A DNA stretch of 64,000 nt from Paraburkholderia bryophila (GCF_013409255.1 NZ_JACCAS010000001.1:1922001-1986000), one strand, 5' to 3'. Shown: positions 39,275-49,086, counted from the stretch's first letter. Translations and numbers: made by a program. The notes: a model not told the origin generated them from the sequence alone.

Positions 39275-40078
39275 ATGAAACGATCCGCTTCCCGCCCCGC
39301 GCGTCGCGCCTGGCTCGCCGCTCTTCTGCTGTCGCCAGTTCTCGTCATTACCGCGCCCGCCGCTCACGCGGATACGCTCGATAACATCGCTAAGGCCGGG
39401 GTGCTCAAAGTCGCCGTGCCGGAAGACTATCCGCCGTTCGGTTCGGTCGGCGCGGATATGAAGCCGCAAGGCTATGACATCGATACCGCCGCCCTCCTCG
39501 CGAAGTCGATGAACGTGAAGCTCGAACTCGTGCCAGTCAATAGCGCGAACCGGATCCCGTATCTGCAAACCGGTAAGGTCGATCTGGTCATCTCGTCTCT
39601 CGGTAAAACGCCCGACCGCGAGAAGGTCATCGATTTCTCCAACACCTATGCGCCGTATTACCAGGGGGTGTTCGGTCCCGCTGATATCAAGGTCTCCGGT
39701 CCCGCCGATCTCACCGGTAAAACCGTCGGCGCCACCCGCGGCGCACTCGAGGAAATCGCCCTCACGCAAATGGCGCCGAATGCGACCATCAAACGCTTCG
39801 AAGATAACAACGCCACCATCGCGGCGTTTCTCTCGGGGCAAGTGCAGTTGATCGCTGCCGGCAATATCGTCGCTGCCGCGATTCTCGCGAAAAATCCGCC
39901 GCGTCGGCCGGAGCCGAAGTTCGTTATCAAGAACTCGCCGTGCTTCGTCGGTATGAACAAGAATGAGCCGCGTCTGCAGCAGAAAGTGAATGCGGCTATC
40001 GCGCAAGCGAAACAGGACGGCACGCTCAACACGATGTCGAAAAAATGGTTCGGCGCTCCACTGCCCGCCGACCTGTAA
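39275..40078 (+). CDS. Polar amino acid type ABC substrate-binding protein
   Basis: Periplasmic binding protein of family 3 (SBP_bac_3; glutamine/arginine type). A basic signal peptide ends near AAHA-DTLDN (about residue 32). The mature protein has VLKVAVPEDYPPFGSVG, GYDIDTAALLAKSMNV and GKVDLVISSLGKTPDREKVIDFS, the standard ligand-binding pattern. 267 residues. No permease or ATPase lies near. It sits inside the urease cluster between the insertion sequence and ureA and has its own sigma-54 promoter, so it is probably a nitrogen-scavenging binding protein; the ligand is unknown. Confidence 0.9.
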   Translation: MKRSASRPARRAWLAALLLSPVLVITAPAAHADTLDNIAKAGVLKVAVPEDYPPFGSVGADMKPQGYDIDTAALLAKSMNVKLELVPVNSANRIPYLQTGKVDLVISSLGKTPDREKVIDFSNTYAPYYQGVFGPADIKVSGPADLTGKTVGATRGALEEIALTQMAPNATIKRFEDNNATIAAFLSGQVQLIAAGNIVAAAILAKNPPRRPEPKFVIKNSPCFVGMNKNEPRLQQKVNAAIAQAKQDGTLNTMSKKWFGAPLPADL

Positions 40079-40254
40079 GCGCATCGTTAGCCGAACTTGA
40101 TACTGTGACCGGCTTATCCGGCATTGCACTCGTCATGGCTTCATCCCGTGCGCCGCACGCGATCGCAGCCATGGCACGCAGCGCCTAACATCGTCGTAGC
40201 CGGTGCCCCCACGGGGCCGCCGCCGCGGCCGTCGCAACCCTACGCACACATTCG

Positions 40255-40557
40255 ATGAAGCTGACACCTCGCGAGAAGGACAAGCTGCTGATCTTCACCG
40301 CCGCGCTGCTCGCCGAAAGGCGCCGCGCCCGCGGCCTCAAACTGAATTACCCGGAAGCGATCGCGTTCATCACCGCCGCGCTGATGGAAGCGGCCCGCGA
40401 CGGCAAAACCGTCGCCGAGGTCATGCACTACGGCACCACGCTGCTCACCCGTGACGACGTCATGGAAGGCGTGCCGGAAATGATCCCGGACATCCAGGTC
40501 GAAGCCACCTTCCCCGACGGCACCAAGCTCGTCACCGTGCATCACCCGATCCCCTAA
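40255..40557 (+). CDS. ureA: Urease gamma subunit
   Basis: 100-residue structural subunit of the nickel urease, which hydrolyses urea to ammonia and carbamate in the cytoplasm. [23 protein letters not shown] is the hallmark N-terminus and [23 protein letters not shown] the C-terminus, both shown here for the whole family. It begins 176 bases after the binding-protein gene and 16 before ureB. No separate promoter was recognised. Confidence 0.97.
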   Translation: MKLTPREKDKLLIFTAALLAERRRARGLKLNYPEAIAFITAALMEAARDGKTVAEVMHYGTTLLTRDDVMEGVPEMIPDIQVEATFPDGTKLVTVHHPIP

Positions 40558-40573
40558 TCACGAAGGCAGCCCC

Positions 40574-40879
40574 ATGATTCCCGGCGAACTCATCATCGAC
40601 GACGGCGAACACGAGCTCAACGCGGGCCGCGCCACCGTGACGGTCCTCGTGTCGAACACCGGCGACCGGCCCGTGCAGATCGGCTCGCATTACCACTTCT
40701 ACGAAGTCAACGAAGCACTCGCCTTCGACCGCGAAGCGGCGCGCGGCTTCCGGCTGAATATCGCGGCAGGCACTGCGGTGCGCTTCGAGCCCGGCCAGGA
40801 ACGCACCGTCGAGCTGGTCGAACTGGCGGGCGACCGTGTCGTCTACGGCTTCAACGGCAAGGTGATGGGCAAGCTGTGA
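40574..40879 (+). CDS. ureB: Urease beta subunit
   Basis: 101-residue structural subunit. [19 protein letters not shown] and [19 protein letters not shown] are characteristic. It forms the (UreABC)3 trimer with UreA and UreC. It lies 16 bases after ureA and 55 before ureC. Confidence 0.97.
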   Translation: MIPGELIIDDGEHELNAGRATVTVLVSNTGDRPVQIGSHYHFYEVNEALAFDREAARGFRLNIAAGTAVRFEPGQERTVELVELAGDRVVYGFNGKVMGKL

Positions 40880-40934
40880 TGCGCCACGCGCGCTCGCTCG
40901 CCTGAACCGCCCTGCTCATTTCCGGACCCACACC

Positions 40935-42641
40935 ATGACCTTACGCATTGGCCGCCGCGCTTACGCGGAAATGTTCGGCCCCACCACCGGCGACCGCGTG
41001 CGCCTCGCCGATACCGAGCTGCTGATCGAAGTCGAACGCGACTTCACCACCTACGGCGAAGAAGTGAAATTCGGCGGCGGCAAAGTGATTCGCGACGGCA
41101 TGGGCCAGTCGCAGCGCGTGCATGCCGACGTGGTCGATACCGTCGTGACCAACGCGCTGATTCTCGATCACTGGGGCATCGTCAAGGCCGACATCGGCAT
41201 CAAGAACGGCCGCATCGCGGCGATCGGCAAGGCGGGCAATCCGGACATCCAGCCGAACGTGACGATCGCGATCGGCGCGTCCACGGAAGTGATCGCCGGC
41301 GAAGGGCTGATCGTGACGGCGGGCGGCATCGACACGCACATTCACTTCATCAGCCCGCAGCAGATCGAAGAAGCGCTCGCGAGCGGCGTGACGACCATGC
41401 TCGGCGGCGGCACGGGTCCGGCCACCGGCACCAACGCGACCACCTGCACGCCGGGTCCGTGGCATCTCGAACGCATGCTGCAGGCCGCCGACGGTTATCC
41501 GATGAACCTCGGCTTTCTCGGCAAGGGCAACGTGAGCCAACCGCAACCGGCGCTGGAACAGATCGCCGCCGGCGCCATCGGTCTGAAGCTTCACGAGGAC
41601 TGGGGCACGACGCCGGCCGCGATCGACAACTGTCTTTCCGTTGCCGACGACACCGACACGCAGGTCGCGATCCACACGGACACGCTGAACGAAGCGGGTT
41701 TCGTGGAAGCGACCGTGGCCGCGTTCAAGGGCCGCACGATTCACACGTATCACACGGAAGGCGCGGGCGGCGGCCACGCGCCGGACATCATCAAGGTGTG
41801 CGGCGAAGCGAACGTGCTGCCCTCGTCGACCAATCCGACGCGCCCGTACACCGTCAATACGCTCGACGAACATCTCGACATGCTGATGGTGTGCCACCAC
41901 CTGGACCCGTCGATCGCGGAAGACATCGCGTTCGCCGAGTCGCGGATTCGCCGCGAAACCATCGCGGCGGAAGACATCCTGCACGACCTCGGCGCGTTGT
42001 CGATGCTGTCGTCGGATTCGCAGGCCATGGGCCGCGTCGGCGAAGTGATCATCCGCACCTGGCAGACCGCGCACAAGATGAAGGTGCAACGCGGCGCGCT
42101 GCCCGAAGACAACGCGCGCCACGATAATTTTCGCGCGAAGCGTTACATCGCCAAGTACACGATCAATCCGGCCATCACGCACGGCATCTCGCATGAAGTC
42201 GGATCGATCGAACCAGGCAAGTGGGCCGATCTGGTGTTCTGGGAACCGGCGTTCTTCGGCGTCAAGCCGTCGCTGATTCTGAAGGGCGGGATGATCGCGA
42301 TGGCGCAGATGGGCGACCCGAACGCGTCGATCCCGACACCCCAGCCGGTCCACTATCGCGAGATGTTCGCGACGCGCGGCGGTGCGTTGGGGCGCACGTC
42401 GCTGACCTTCGTCTCGCAACTCGCCGCCGATGCAAACGTGGGCGAACGTTATGGACTGAACAAACGTATCGTCGCGGTGAAGAACTGCCGCAACATCTCG
42501 AAGGCCGACATGATTCACAACGCGTGGCGCCCGACTATCAGCGTCGATCCGGAAACCTACCAGGTGATCGCCGACGGTCAGTTGCTGACCTGCGAACCGG
42601 CCACCGTGCTGCCGATGGCGCAGCGCTACTTCCTGTTCTAA
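40935..42641 (+). CDS. ureC: Urease alpha subunit (catalytic)
   Basis: 568-residue catalytic subunit holding the dinuclear nickel site. Nickel ligands are visible as the HIH pair in [14 protein letters not shown] (about residue 135), the lysine to be carbamylated in GLKLHEDWG (about 217) and histidines around [10 protein letters not shown] and [15 protein letters not shown] (about 246-275). The mobile-flap catalytic histidine lies in [26 protein letters not shown] sequence (about 318-335). Full length with no damaging change seen. Confidence 0.98.
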   Translation: MTLRIGRRAYAEMFGPTTGDRVRLADTELLIEVERDFTTYGEEVKFGGGKVIRDGMGQSQRVHADVVDTVVTNALILDHWGIVKADIGIKNGRIAAIGKAGNPDIQPNVTIAIGASTEVIAGEGLIVTAGGIDTHIHFISPQQIEEALASGVTTMLGGGTGPATGTNATTCTPGPWHLERMLQAADGYPMNLGFLGKGNVSQPQPALEQIAAGAIGLKLHEDWGTTPAAIDNCLSVADDTDTQVAIHTDTLNEAGFVEATVAAFKGRTIHTYHTEGAGGGHAPDIIKVCGEANVLPSSTNPTRPYTVNTLDEHLDMLMVCHHLDPSIAEDIAFAESRIRRETIAAEDILHDLGALSMLSSDSQAMGRVGEVIIRTWQTAHKMKVQRGALPEDNARHDNFRAKRYIAKYTINPAITHGISHEVGSIEPGKWADLVFWEPAFFGVKPSLILKGGMIAMAQMGDPNASIPTPQPVHYREMFATRGGALGRTSLTFVSQLAADANVGERYGLNKRIVAVKNCRNISKADMIHNAWRPTISVDPETYQVIADGQLLTCEPATVLPMAQRYFLF

Positions 42642-42644
42642 ATC

Positions 42645-43379
42645 ATGCGCACACTCGACAAACTGATCGCGCCGCATCTGAAGCTGGCACCGGTGCTGGT
42701 GAAGCGCGCGCCGACGCTCACGCTGGCATTCGACGAGCGTCGCAAGAGCCGGCTCGCGGCCACGCTGGATAGCGGTGAAGAGATTGCGTTGCTGTTGCCG
42801 CGCGGCACGGTGCTGCGCGACGGCGACGTGCTGGTCGCCGACGACGGCGGTCTCGTGCGCGTGGTGGCCGCGCCGGAAGCGGTGCTGGTCGTGCGCGCGA
42901 AAGACGTGTTGACGCTGACGCGCGCCGCTTATCACCTCGGCAATCGTCATACGCCGGTGGAAGTCGGCGCGGATTATCTGAAGCTCGAATACGATCCGGT
43001 GCTGGCCGACATGCTCAAGCGCATCGGCGCGACGGTCGATCAGGTATCGATGCCGTTTCAGCCGGAATCCGGCGCGTATGGCGGCGGCCATAAGCATGGG
43101 CATGACGAGACGTTCGCCGAGGACTATGCGCTCGCGCAGCAGGTGTTTGGCGAGCATCATGGGCATGATCACGGGCATTCGCACGAGCAGGGGCATGACC
43201 ACGCTCATGGGGATGCTCACTCGCACGACCATGATCACGACGAGCACAGCCATGCGCACGGCCACTCGCATGATCACGGCCACGATCACAGCGCCCACGA
43301 TCACGCTAAAGCCGCCTCCGACCACGTCCACGACGAATCGTGCAGCCACGGCCATCACCACCACCATGCGCATCGCTGA
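42645..43379 (+). CDS. ureE: Urease accessory protein UreE with long His-rich tail
   Basis: Nickel metallochaperone delivering Ni2+ to the UreDFG-urease complex. The first ~145 residues form the usual two domains (N-terminal peptide-binding region and the metal-binding part, [14 protein letters not shown] with the conserved His, about residue 97). The last ~95 residues are extremely rich in His, Asp and Gly, with more than 30 histidines, ending in GHHHHHAHR. Such tails bind several extra nickel ions and act as a store. It begins 3 bases after ureC; its last 14 bases overlap ureF. Confidence 0.95.
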   Translation: MRTLDKLIAPHLKLAPVLVKRAPTLTLAFDERRKSRLAATLDSGEEIALLLPRGTVLRDGDVLVADDGGLVRVVAAPEAVLVVRAKDVLTLTRAAYHLGNRHTPVEVGADYLKLEYDPVLADMLKRIGATVDQVSMPFQPESGAYGGGHKHGHDETFAEDYALAQQVFGEHHGHDHGHSHEQGHDHAHGDAHSHDHDHDEHSHAHGHSHDHGHDHSAHDHAKAASDHVHDESCSHGHHHHHAHR

Positions 43380-44046
43380 ACTCACGGCGCTGCTGCATCT
43401 CGCGTCGCCGGCGCTGCCGATCGGCGCGTTCAGCTACTCGCAAGGCCTCGAAGCGGCGATCGAAGCGCAACTGATCACCGACGCCGATTCCGCCCGCGCC
43501 TGGATCGCGAGCGGCCTCTCCGACGTGCTCGCGCACGGCGAACTGCCGTTCATCGCGCATCAGATGGAACGCTGGCGCACGCATGACGCCGCCGGTCTCG
43601 CCGAAGCCAACAGCGAATTCCTCGCCAGCCGCGAGTCCGCGGAACTGCGCCGCGAAACCGAACAGATGGGCTGGTCGCTGCGGCAGTTGTGCGTCTCGCT
43701 GGAATGGGGCGATGCCGCCCGACGCGCGACGCTCGCCGCGCTCACGCCGCTCGCGCAACCCACGGCCTTTGCCTTCGCCGCCTACACGCACGACGTCGCC
43801 GTCGACGCCACCCTCGCCGCCTACGCGTTCAGCTGGGTGGAGAACCAGGCGGCCGCCGCATTGAAGGCCGTGCCGTTGGGACAGCTCGCGGGGCAACGCA
43901 TCATCGTCGCGTTACGCGAGCCGATCGACGCTGCCGTCACGCGCGCCCTGGCCACGCCGCCGGATCACATCAACACGTTCGCGCCGCAGCTCGGCATTCT
44001 GTCGGCGCGCCACGAGTCGCAGTATTCGCGGCTCTTTCGCTCATAA
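43366..44046 (+). CDS. ureF: Urease accessory protein UreF
   Basis: 226-residue, all-helical accessory protein that bridges UreD and the GTPase UreG during nickel insertion. [25 protein letters not shown] fits the family N-terminus, read as [20 protein letters not shown] at its core. The start at 43366 lies inside the end of ureE (14-base overlap), which implies translational coupling; longer upstream frames merely follow the His-rich ureE sequence in another phase. ureG follows after 11 bases. Confidence 0.95.
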   Translation: MRIAELTALLHLASPALPIGAFSYSQGLEAAIEAQLITDADSARAWIASGLSDVLAHGELPFIAHQMERWRTHDAAGLAEANSEFLASRESAELRRETEQMGWSLRQLCVSLEWGDAARRATLAALTPLAQPTAFAFAAYTHDVAVDATLAAYAFSWVENQAAAALKAVPLGQLAGQRIIVALREPIDAAVTRALATPPDHINTFAPQLGILSARHESQYSRLFRS

Positions 44047-44057
44047 AACGATCCATC

Positions 44058-44702
44058 ATGAACGCACCTCATCATCCCGCCCTGCGCACCAAAAAACTGC
44101 CGCCGCTGCGCGTGGGCGTCGGCGGCCCGGTCGGCTCGGGCAAGACCACGTTGCTCGAAATGCTCTGCAAGGCGATGCGCGAGCGCTACGACCTCGTCGC
44201 GATCACCAACGACATCTACACGAAAGAAGATCAGCGTCTGCTGACGGTGGCGGGTGCGTTGCCGGCCGAGCGGATCATGGGCGTCGAAACCGGCGGCTGC
44301 CCGCACACGGCGATTCGCGAAGACGCGTCGATCAATCTCGAAGCGGTGGACCGCATGCTGACGCGTTTTCCCGACGCGGATATCGTGTTCATCGAATCGG
44401 GCGGCGACAATCTCGCGGCGACTTTCAGCCCGGAATTGTCGGACCTGACGATCTATGTGATCGACGTGGCCGGCGGCGAGAAGATTCCGCGCAAAGGCGG
44501 CCCCGGCATCACGAAGTCGGATTTGCTGGTGATCAACAAGACGGACCTCGCGCCGTTTGTCGGCGCGAACCTGGAGGTGATGGCGTCCGACGCGAAGAAA
44601 ATGCGCGGCGAACGGCCGTTCGTGATGTGCAATCTGAAGGCGCTGGACGGCCTTCCGGATGTGATCGCGTTTATTGAAAAGAAGGGGTTGTTGAAGGTGT
44701 GA
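44058..44702 (+). CDS. ureG: Urease accessory GTPase UreG
   Basis: 214-residue SIMIBI-class GTPase that drives nickel loading of urease. The P-loop is [13 protein letters not shown] (about residue 23); [12 protein letters not shown] (about 47), the metal-binding Cys-Pro-His in [13 protein letters not shown] (about 78) and the G4 motif [10 protein letters not shown] (about 155) are all present. The start at 44058 gives the standard family N-terminus; it ends 4 bases before the convergent Fic gene. Confidence 0.97.
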   Translation: MNAPHHPALRTKKLPPLRVGVGGPVGSGKTTLLEMLCKAMRERYDLVAITNDIYTKEDQRLLTVAGALPAERIMGVETGGCPHTAIREDASINLEAVDRMLTRFPDADIVFIESGGDNLAATFSPELSDLTIYVIDVAGGEKIPRKGGPGITKSDLLVINKTDLAPFVGANLEVMASDAKKMRGERPFVMCNLKALDGLPDVIAFIEKKGLLKV

Positions 44703-44706
44703 GGCT

Positions 44707-45456
44707 TCACTCGCCCGGATGGCATTCCAGCAGGAAGGCCATCATCTCCGAGCCGTCCTTCGACAGATAAAAGCGCACCATCTTTTCGTTGAAATCGGCA
44801 GCGCGTTGCGCCGGAACACTGATCGCGTCGATACCGTTTGCCATCAGCACGCCGTTCATCATGAAGCGCGAGGTGCGCTTGTTGCCGTCGAAGAAAAACT
44901 GCTGCAACGCGCCGAACAGAAAGAACGCGCAACCGCGCTCGAACGCGTTTGAAACCTGCTCGGTGAGCGCAAGCGTGCCGGCGGCGAAAACGCGGTTGAG
45001 TTCCGGTGCGCCGGGCAAAGTGGGGAGCGGCGTATGCCGACCGGCCTCACCTAACGCGACATCAGGCGTGTAACGCGTTTCCTCGCCCTCCCCGCGAAAG
45101 ACACCCCATTCGAGCGCTTCGTTACGCGCTACCAATCGATGCAAGTCGCAAAACGTGGCCTTGTCGAGCGCAAAGCGCCCGTTCTGCACCATCGCCAACA
45201 GATGCTTCGAACTGTCCGCCAGATTCAGGACCTGTTCCTGATCCGAGATTTTCCGGCCGCCTACCGTAACGCCGTCAAGCAGCGTTTTCACTTCGGGAAA
45301 CGTAAAAGGATTCCCTTCCAGCACGCTCGCGTCCCACACGAATTCCGGCAGCATTCGGTGAAAACGGAAACTCACCCGCTTGATCGAATGAGTCGGGACG
45401 TCTTGTGGAATCGCGGCGCGATCCCATTGAAAGCCGAGGTCGGTGAAAAGCGTCAT
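44707..45456 (-). CDS. Fic-domain protein with altered catalytic motif
   Basis: 249-residue Fic-family protein. Active Fic enzymes transfer AMP or other nucleotide parts to target hydroxyls through HxFx(D/E)GN(G/K)R. Here the motif reads QFFFDGNKR (186-194): Gln186 replaces the catalytic His while the phosphate-binding residues are kept. SVLEGN (44-49) near the N-terminus resembles the inhibitory (S/T)xxxE(G/N) helix, with the first position shifted. The protein has no signal peptide or obvious second domain and no antitoxin partner beside it. It may be inactive, bind nucleotide only, or use another chemistry. It converges with ureG. Confidence 0.85.
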   Translation of the reverse strand: MTLFTDLGFQWDRAAIPQDVPTHSIKRVSFRFHRMLPEFVWDASVLEGNPFTFPEVKTLLDGVTVGGRKISDQEQVLNLADSSKHLLAMVQNGRFALDKATFCDLHRLVARNEALEWGVFRGEGEETRYTPDVALGEAGRHTPLPTLPGAPELNRVFAAGTLALTEQVSNAFERGCAFFLFGALQQFFFDGNKRTSRFMMNGVLMANGIDAISVPAQRAADFNEKMVRFYLSKDGSEMMAFLLECHPGE

Positions 45457-45586
45457 CGCAGGTGGTGAAAAAGCGGTTCAAGTCACAGAGCGGCAGAACA
45501 CCGCCCCAATCTTCGCAGAATATATTACTTATCGATGCGCGAAGCGCCGAGTCACGCGCCGCGATCCGCAGCACCCGCCCCCACGC

Positions 45587-46903
45587 CTACTCCGGCAACA
45601 ACGCCATCAACACATCCACCGTACGCGCCGTCGCGCCGCGATGGCGCGCGGCAAACGCCGACGCCGCGCCGCCCATCGCCAGCCGCCGGGCCTTGTCGCC
45701 GAACAGTTCGCGCAGGGCCTTCGCCAGTTCGGCGGGGTCCTGCACCTGCACTGCCGCGCCTGCCGCGACTGCATCGGCCGTGGCCTGCGTGAAGTTGAAC
45801 ACGTGCGGGCCGATCAGCACCGGCACACCGACCGCGCAGGCTTCGATCAGATTCTGTCCACCAAGCGGCAGCAAGCTGCCACCGATAAACGCGAGATCCG
45901 AAGCCGCGTAGTAAGCGCCCAGCTCGCCCATCGAATCGCCCAGCAGCACGTTCACGCCAGCGGGCAAAGCCGCCAACCCACCACCGCTCGTGGCCGCAGC
46001 CGCCGATGCCACCTTCGCACCCGGCGCCCAGTTCGAACGCCGTTCGAGCCGCATCCCCAACCGTTCGACCAACGCGGCCACTTCGTTGAAGCGCTGCGGG
46101 TGACGCGGCACCAGGATCAGCAACGCATCGTCCACACCCAGCGCCGCGAACGCCTGCAACACCAGCTCCTCTTCGCCTTCACGCGTACTCGCCGCCACCC
46201 ACACCGGCCGCGTGCCGATCGCCGCACGCCACGCATGACCGCGCGCCGCCAACTCAGGCGGCGTGCTCATGTCGAACTTCAGATTGCCGAGCACCGCCAC
46301 ATTGCGCGCGCCCAGCGCGGTCAGCCGCTCCGCATCCGACGGACTCTGCGCCAGCACACGCGCGAAGCCACCGAACACGTCTTTGGTCGCGCCGCCGAAC
46401 TTGGCCGCGCGCTTGAACGAGCGCGCCGACATCCGCGCGTTGGTCAGCACCAGCGGCACCTCCGCGCGACGGCATTCGTCGATCAGCGTCGGCCACACTT
46501 CGGTTTCCATCACCAGACCGAGCGACGGACGCCACGTCCGCAAAAACCGCCGCACCGCGTGCGGCATGTCGTATGGCAAAAAGCTGCGCAGCACCCGGTC
46601 GCCGAAGATCTCCTCGCCGGTCGCGCGGCCGCTCGGCGTCATGTGCGTCAGCAGAATGCGCGCGTCGGGACGCGCCTCGATCAGCGCGTCGATCAACGGT
46701 TGCGCGGCGCGCGTCTCGCCCACCGACACCGCATGCACCCAGATCAACGGCGCGTTGTCTTCAGGCAGCCGGCCGCGCGCGTAACCGAAGCGCTCGCCGA
46801 TATGCTCGCGATAACCGCGTTCCTTGCGCGACCGGATCAACAGACGCAGCACGGCAAGCGGCGCGACGATCCACCAGAGCGCGTTATAGATCACCCTCAG
46901 CAT
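45587..46903 (-). CDS. waaA: Kdo transferase WaaA (KdtA)
   Basis: Adds 3-deoxy-D-manno-octulosonic acid (Kdo) from CMP-Kdo to lipid A on the inner face of the cytoplasmic membrane. The 438 residues begin with a membrane-association helix and a basic stretch (MLRVIYNALWWIVAPLAVLRLL-type start), then IWVHAVSVGETRAAQPLI (about residue 52), the VMETEVWPTLIDECRR signature (about 128), and in the second GT-B half GGSLLPLGGQNLIEACAVGVPVLIGPH-type nucleotide-binding sequence (about 340). It clusters with kdoO, which modifies its product, and waaC. Confidence 0.96.
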   Translation of the reverse strand: MLRVIYNALWWIVAPLAVLRLLIRSRKERGYREHIGERFGYARGRLPEDNAPLIWVHAVSVGETRAAQPLIDALIEARPDARILLTHMTPSGRATGEEIFGDRVLRSFLPYDMPHAVRRFLRTWRPSLGLVMETEVWPTLIDECRRAEVPLVLTNARMSARSFKRAAKFGGATKDVFGGFARVLAQSPSDAERLTALGARNVAVLGNLKFDMSTPPELAARGHAWRAAIGTRPVWVAASTREGEEELVLQAFAALGVDDALLILVPRHPQRFNEVAALVERLGMRLERRSNWAPGAKVASAAAATSGGGLAALPAGVNVLLGDSMGELGAYYAASDLAFIGGSLLPLGGQNLIEACAVGVPVLIGPHVFNFTQATADAVAAGAAVQVQDPAELAKALRELFGDKARRLAMGGAASAFAARHRGATARTVDVLMALLPE

Positions 46904-46988
46904 CGGGGCTCCGCGCGTCTGAGCCTACGACCCGGCGCGGCTTGCCGATCCGGCCGCCGCGCACCATTCACCTCATGGACCGCGGCGC

Positions 46989-47873
46989 TCAAACCAGCGC
47001 CTTGCCCTGCAGGCGCTCGAGAATGCCGAGCGGCGCGCATTCGGGTTGCGCCATCGCCTTGACCGGCAGGAAGAAGGTCTGCTCCAGCATGAACTGGCCG
47101 GACATCACCGCGTGCGAAGTCTGGTCCGAGAAACACACCCACACGCTGCCCGGCGGAAACGGCATGGTCTCCTGCGGGCTCGACTTCTGATAGTCGAGGT
47201 CGGCTTTCATGCCGTCGTGCAGATTCAGCATCAGATGGTCGTACTCGCTGCGCGGCGATTTGGTCACGTGCAGCAGATTCAGCAGCCACGCGGCGCCCGG
47301 CATTTGCGGTTTGATGCGCGGCAGGAAGCGTTTGGCCATGTCCTCGAACGGTTCGCCGACGCGCCACACGCGCGGCGACCCGTTCGGATTGACGTTGGTG
47401 AACACGCGCAGAATCCGCTCGCCGTAGTTCGGCCGCGACGGGAACGCGTCGACATGCAGGCGGCTATCGTCCTTGCGCCACGAGGTTTCGCGCGTTTCCA
47501 CCTGATGCAGCCGCAGGCTGGTCGGCGCCACCCGCAGCTTGCCGTTGTATTCGGGGAAGAGGCCGTCCACCAGCGTGCGCGCATTGGCCTGATAACGCGC
47601 GATCAACGCACGCACCGCCGACTGCGTGACGGCGTCGCCGGCCACGCCATGCAGCGCGCCGCCGTTGGGTTCGAGACTGATGTTCTTGCGATTCGGATCG
47701 GCGAGCGCGGGATCGAGCAGCGCCGGTTCGCCGCCTTCGATCGCGAAACGCAGGTTCGGGAAATACAGCACTTTGCCGCGTTCGACGCCGGCGAGCAGCG
47801 TCTCGCGCGGCACGGACAGGTTGCGTCCGTGCCAGTCGGCGTTCGCTACTTCGATGATCTGGGTTTCGTTCAT
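46989..47873 (-). CDS. kdoO: Kdo hydroxylase KdoO
   Basis: Fe(II)/2-oxoglutarate-dependent dioxygenase-like enzyme that converts Kdo in lipid A core to Ko, a known feature of Burkholderia LPS. The iron triad is visible as RLHVDAF (His140, Asp142) and SHAVMSGQ (His254), with a 2-oxoglutarate-binding Arg expected nearby. 294 residues from MNETQIIEVA; a longer frame upstream overlaps waaC and is not preferred. Soluble, cytoplasmic or membrane-associated. It lies 85 bases before waaA and 49 after waaC, in one leftward group. Confidence 0.88.
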   Translation of the reverse strand: MNETQIIEVANADWHGRNLSVPRETLLAGVERGKVLYFPNLRFAIEGGEPALLDPALADPNRKNISLEPNGGALHGVAGDAVTQSAVRALIARYQANARTLVDGLFPEYNGKLRVAPTSLRLHQVETRETSWRKDDSRLHVDAFPSRPNYGERILRVFTNVNPNGSPRVWRVGEPFEDMAKRFLPRIKPQMPGAAWLLNLLHVTKSPRSEYDHLMLNLHDGMKADLDYQKSSPQETMPFPPGSVWVCFSDQTSHAVMSGQFMLEQTFFLPVKAMAQPECAPLGILERLQGKALV

Positions 47874-47922
47874 GGTCGCCCTTGAAAACGGATGGAGCTT
47901 AAGGCGAAGCGCACCGCACGGG

Positions 47923-48924
47923 CTACAGCAGGCCAAATCCGGCCAGCGCCGACTTCACCTGCTGCAGCGTAGGCGGCTGCCCGGCCGTGCCGAGATTGAC
48001 GACGTTCGGCGACCAGTAGCCGCCGGTGCGCCACGCGGTGGCGAAATTGTACAACTCGACCGTCGGGCGCTTCAGCGCCGCCGCGATGTGGACTAGACCT
48101 GTGTCAACCCCCACCGTCGCGGCCGCGCCTTCGATCAGGCCGACCACCGCGGGCAACGACAGCTTCGGCGGCACGATGGCCGCCGCGCCGAATTCCTTCG
48201 CCAGCCGCTCGCTGGTGGCGCGCTCTTCCTCGCTGCCCCATGGCAGCACGAGCGACGCGCCGCGCCGCACCAGCGACTGCCCCAGCTCGATCCACGCGGT
48301 ATCCGGCCACTGCTTGTCGGCCCGCGAGGTGGCATGCACGAACACCACGTACGGCACCGGCAGGTTCAGATCGGCCTGCGACAACGCCAGCGCGGCGCGC
48401 TGGGTGTCGAGACCGAAGTCGATCTCGTCGGTGGGTTGCGGCGCCGGGTCGTTCAACGCCGCGGCCACCAGTTGCCGCGTGCGTTCGACCACATGGGTGC
48501 GCGGCTCGATCGGCACGCGCTTGTCGTAGAAGAACCGCACCGGCCATTCAAAGCCGGCGCCGTCGGTGCGATTCGCGAGGCCGACCAGCGGTCCGCGCGC
48601 CATGCTCGCGACCCACGCGGTCTTGATGAGCCCCTGGCAGTCGATCACCAGGTCGTAGTTTTCGGCGGCAAGCGCGCGGCGAAACGCGCCGATCTCGCGC
48701 CAGTTTTCCGCCGACAGCAAACGCTTGCGCCAACGCCGCAGCGACACGGGAATCGCGCGCCGCACGCCGCTCACGAGCTGCACGAGGCCGACGAAGCTCT
48801 CTTCGACGAGCCAGTCGATCTGCGCCTCGGGATGGCGGCGCCGGATGTCGGCAATCACCGGCATGTTGTGAACGACGTCGCCCAACGACGACACCCTCAC
48901 GATCAGTATCTTTTGCACGCTCAA
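47923..48924 (-). CDS. waaC: LPS heptosyltransferase I
   Basis: Transfers the first L-glycero-D-manno-heptose to Kdo (GT9 family). KILIVRVSSLGDVVHNMPVI (residues 5-24) is the standard start, IDCQGLIKTAW (about 94) and PYVVFVHATSRADKQWP (about 195) are further motifs, and GVDTGLVHIAAALKRPTVELY (about 272) binds the sugar nucleotide. 333 residues, full length. First of the waaC-kdoO-waaA group; 221 bases separate it from the phosphohexomutase gene, including a terminator of the latter. Confidence 0.96.
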   Translation of the reverse strand: MSVQKILIVRVSSLGDVVHNMPVIADIRRRHPEAQIDWLVEESFVGLVQLVSGVRRAIPVSLRRWRKRLLSAENWREIGAFRRALAAENYDLVIDCQGLIKTAWVASMARGPLVGLANRTDGAGFEWPVRFFYDKRVPIEPRTHVVERTRQLVAAALNDPAPQPTDEIDFGLDTQRAALALSQADLNLPVPYVVFVHATSRADKQWPDTAWIELGQSLVRRGASLVLPWGSEEERATSERLAKEFGAAAIVPPKLSLPAVVGLIEGAAATVGVDTGLVHIAAALKRPTVELYNFATAWRTGGYWSPNVVNLGTAGQPPTLQQVKSALAGFGLL

Positions 48925-49049
48925 GAGTGGGAAAACCGGCTATCCGGCCCGAAGATGCGTTGAAAGAGCCCCAAAGGGCGGAGAAAACACGGATGTCCCG
49001 GTTGTCTCACGAGGACGGCAATTCTAGCGCGTTGCATGTCAATTACATG

Positions 49050-49086
49050 AAAAAACGCGGCGCGGTAAGTCAAACCCGCGCCGCGT
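49050..49086 (-). terminator. Terminator after the phosphohexomutase gene
   Basis: Read on the minus strand, ACGCGGCGCGG pairs with CCGCGCCGCGT across about ten bases and is followed by a run of six U. It lies about 60 bases after the stop of the gene at 49146 and before waaC. Confidence 0.85.

Noticed and set aside
43078..43365. 96-codon N-terminal extension of ureF
   Set aside because: It is the His-rich end of ureE read out of frame; the UreF family starts at [12 protein letters not shown].
43141..43375. Short-period repeats that could be taken for a CRISPR-like array
   Set aside because: The periodicity comes from His-Asp/Gly codons of the UreE tail; there are no spacers of constant length.
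40941..43385. 814-codon open frame on the minus strand
   Set aside because: Antisense to ureC and ureE; low-complexity basic translation with no domain.
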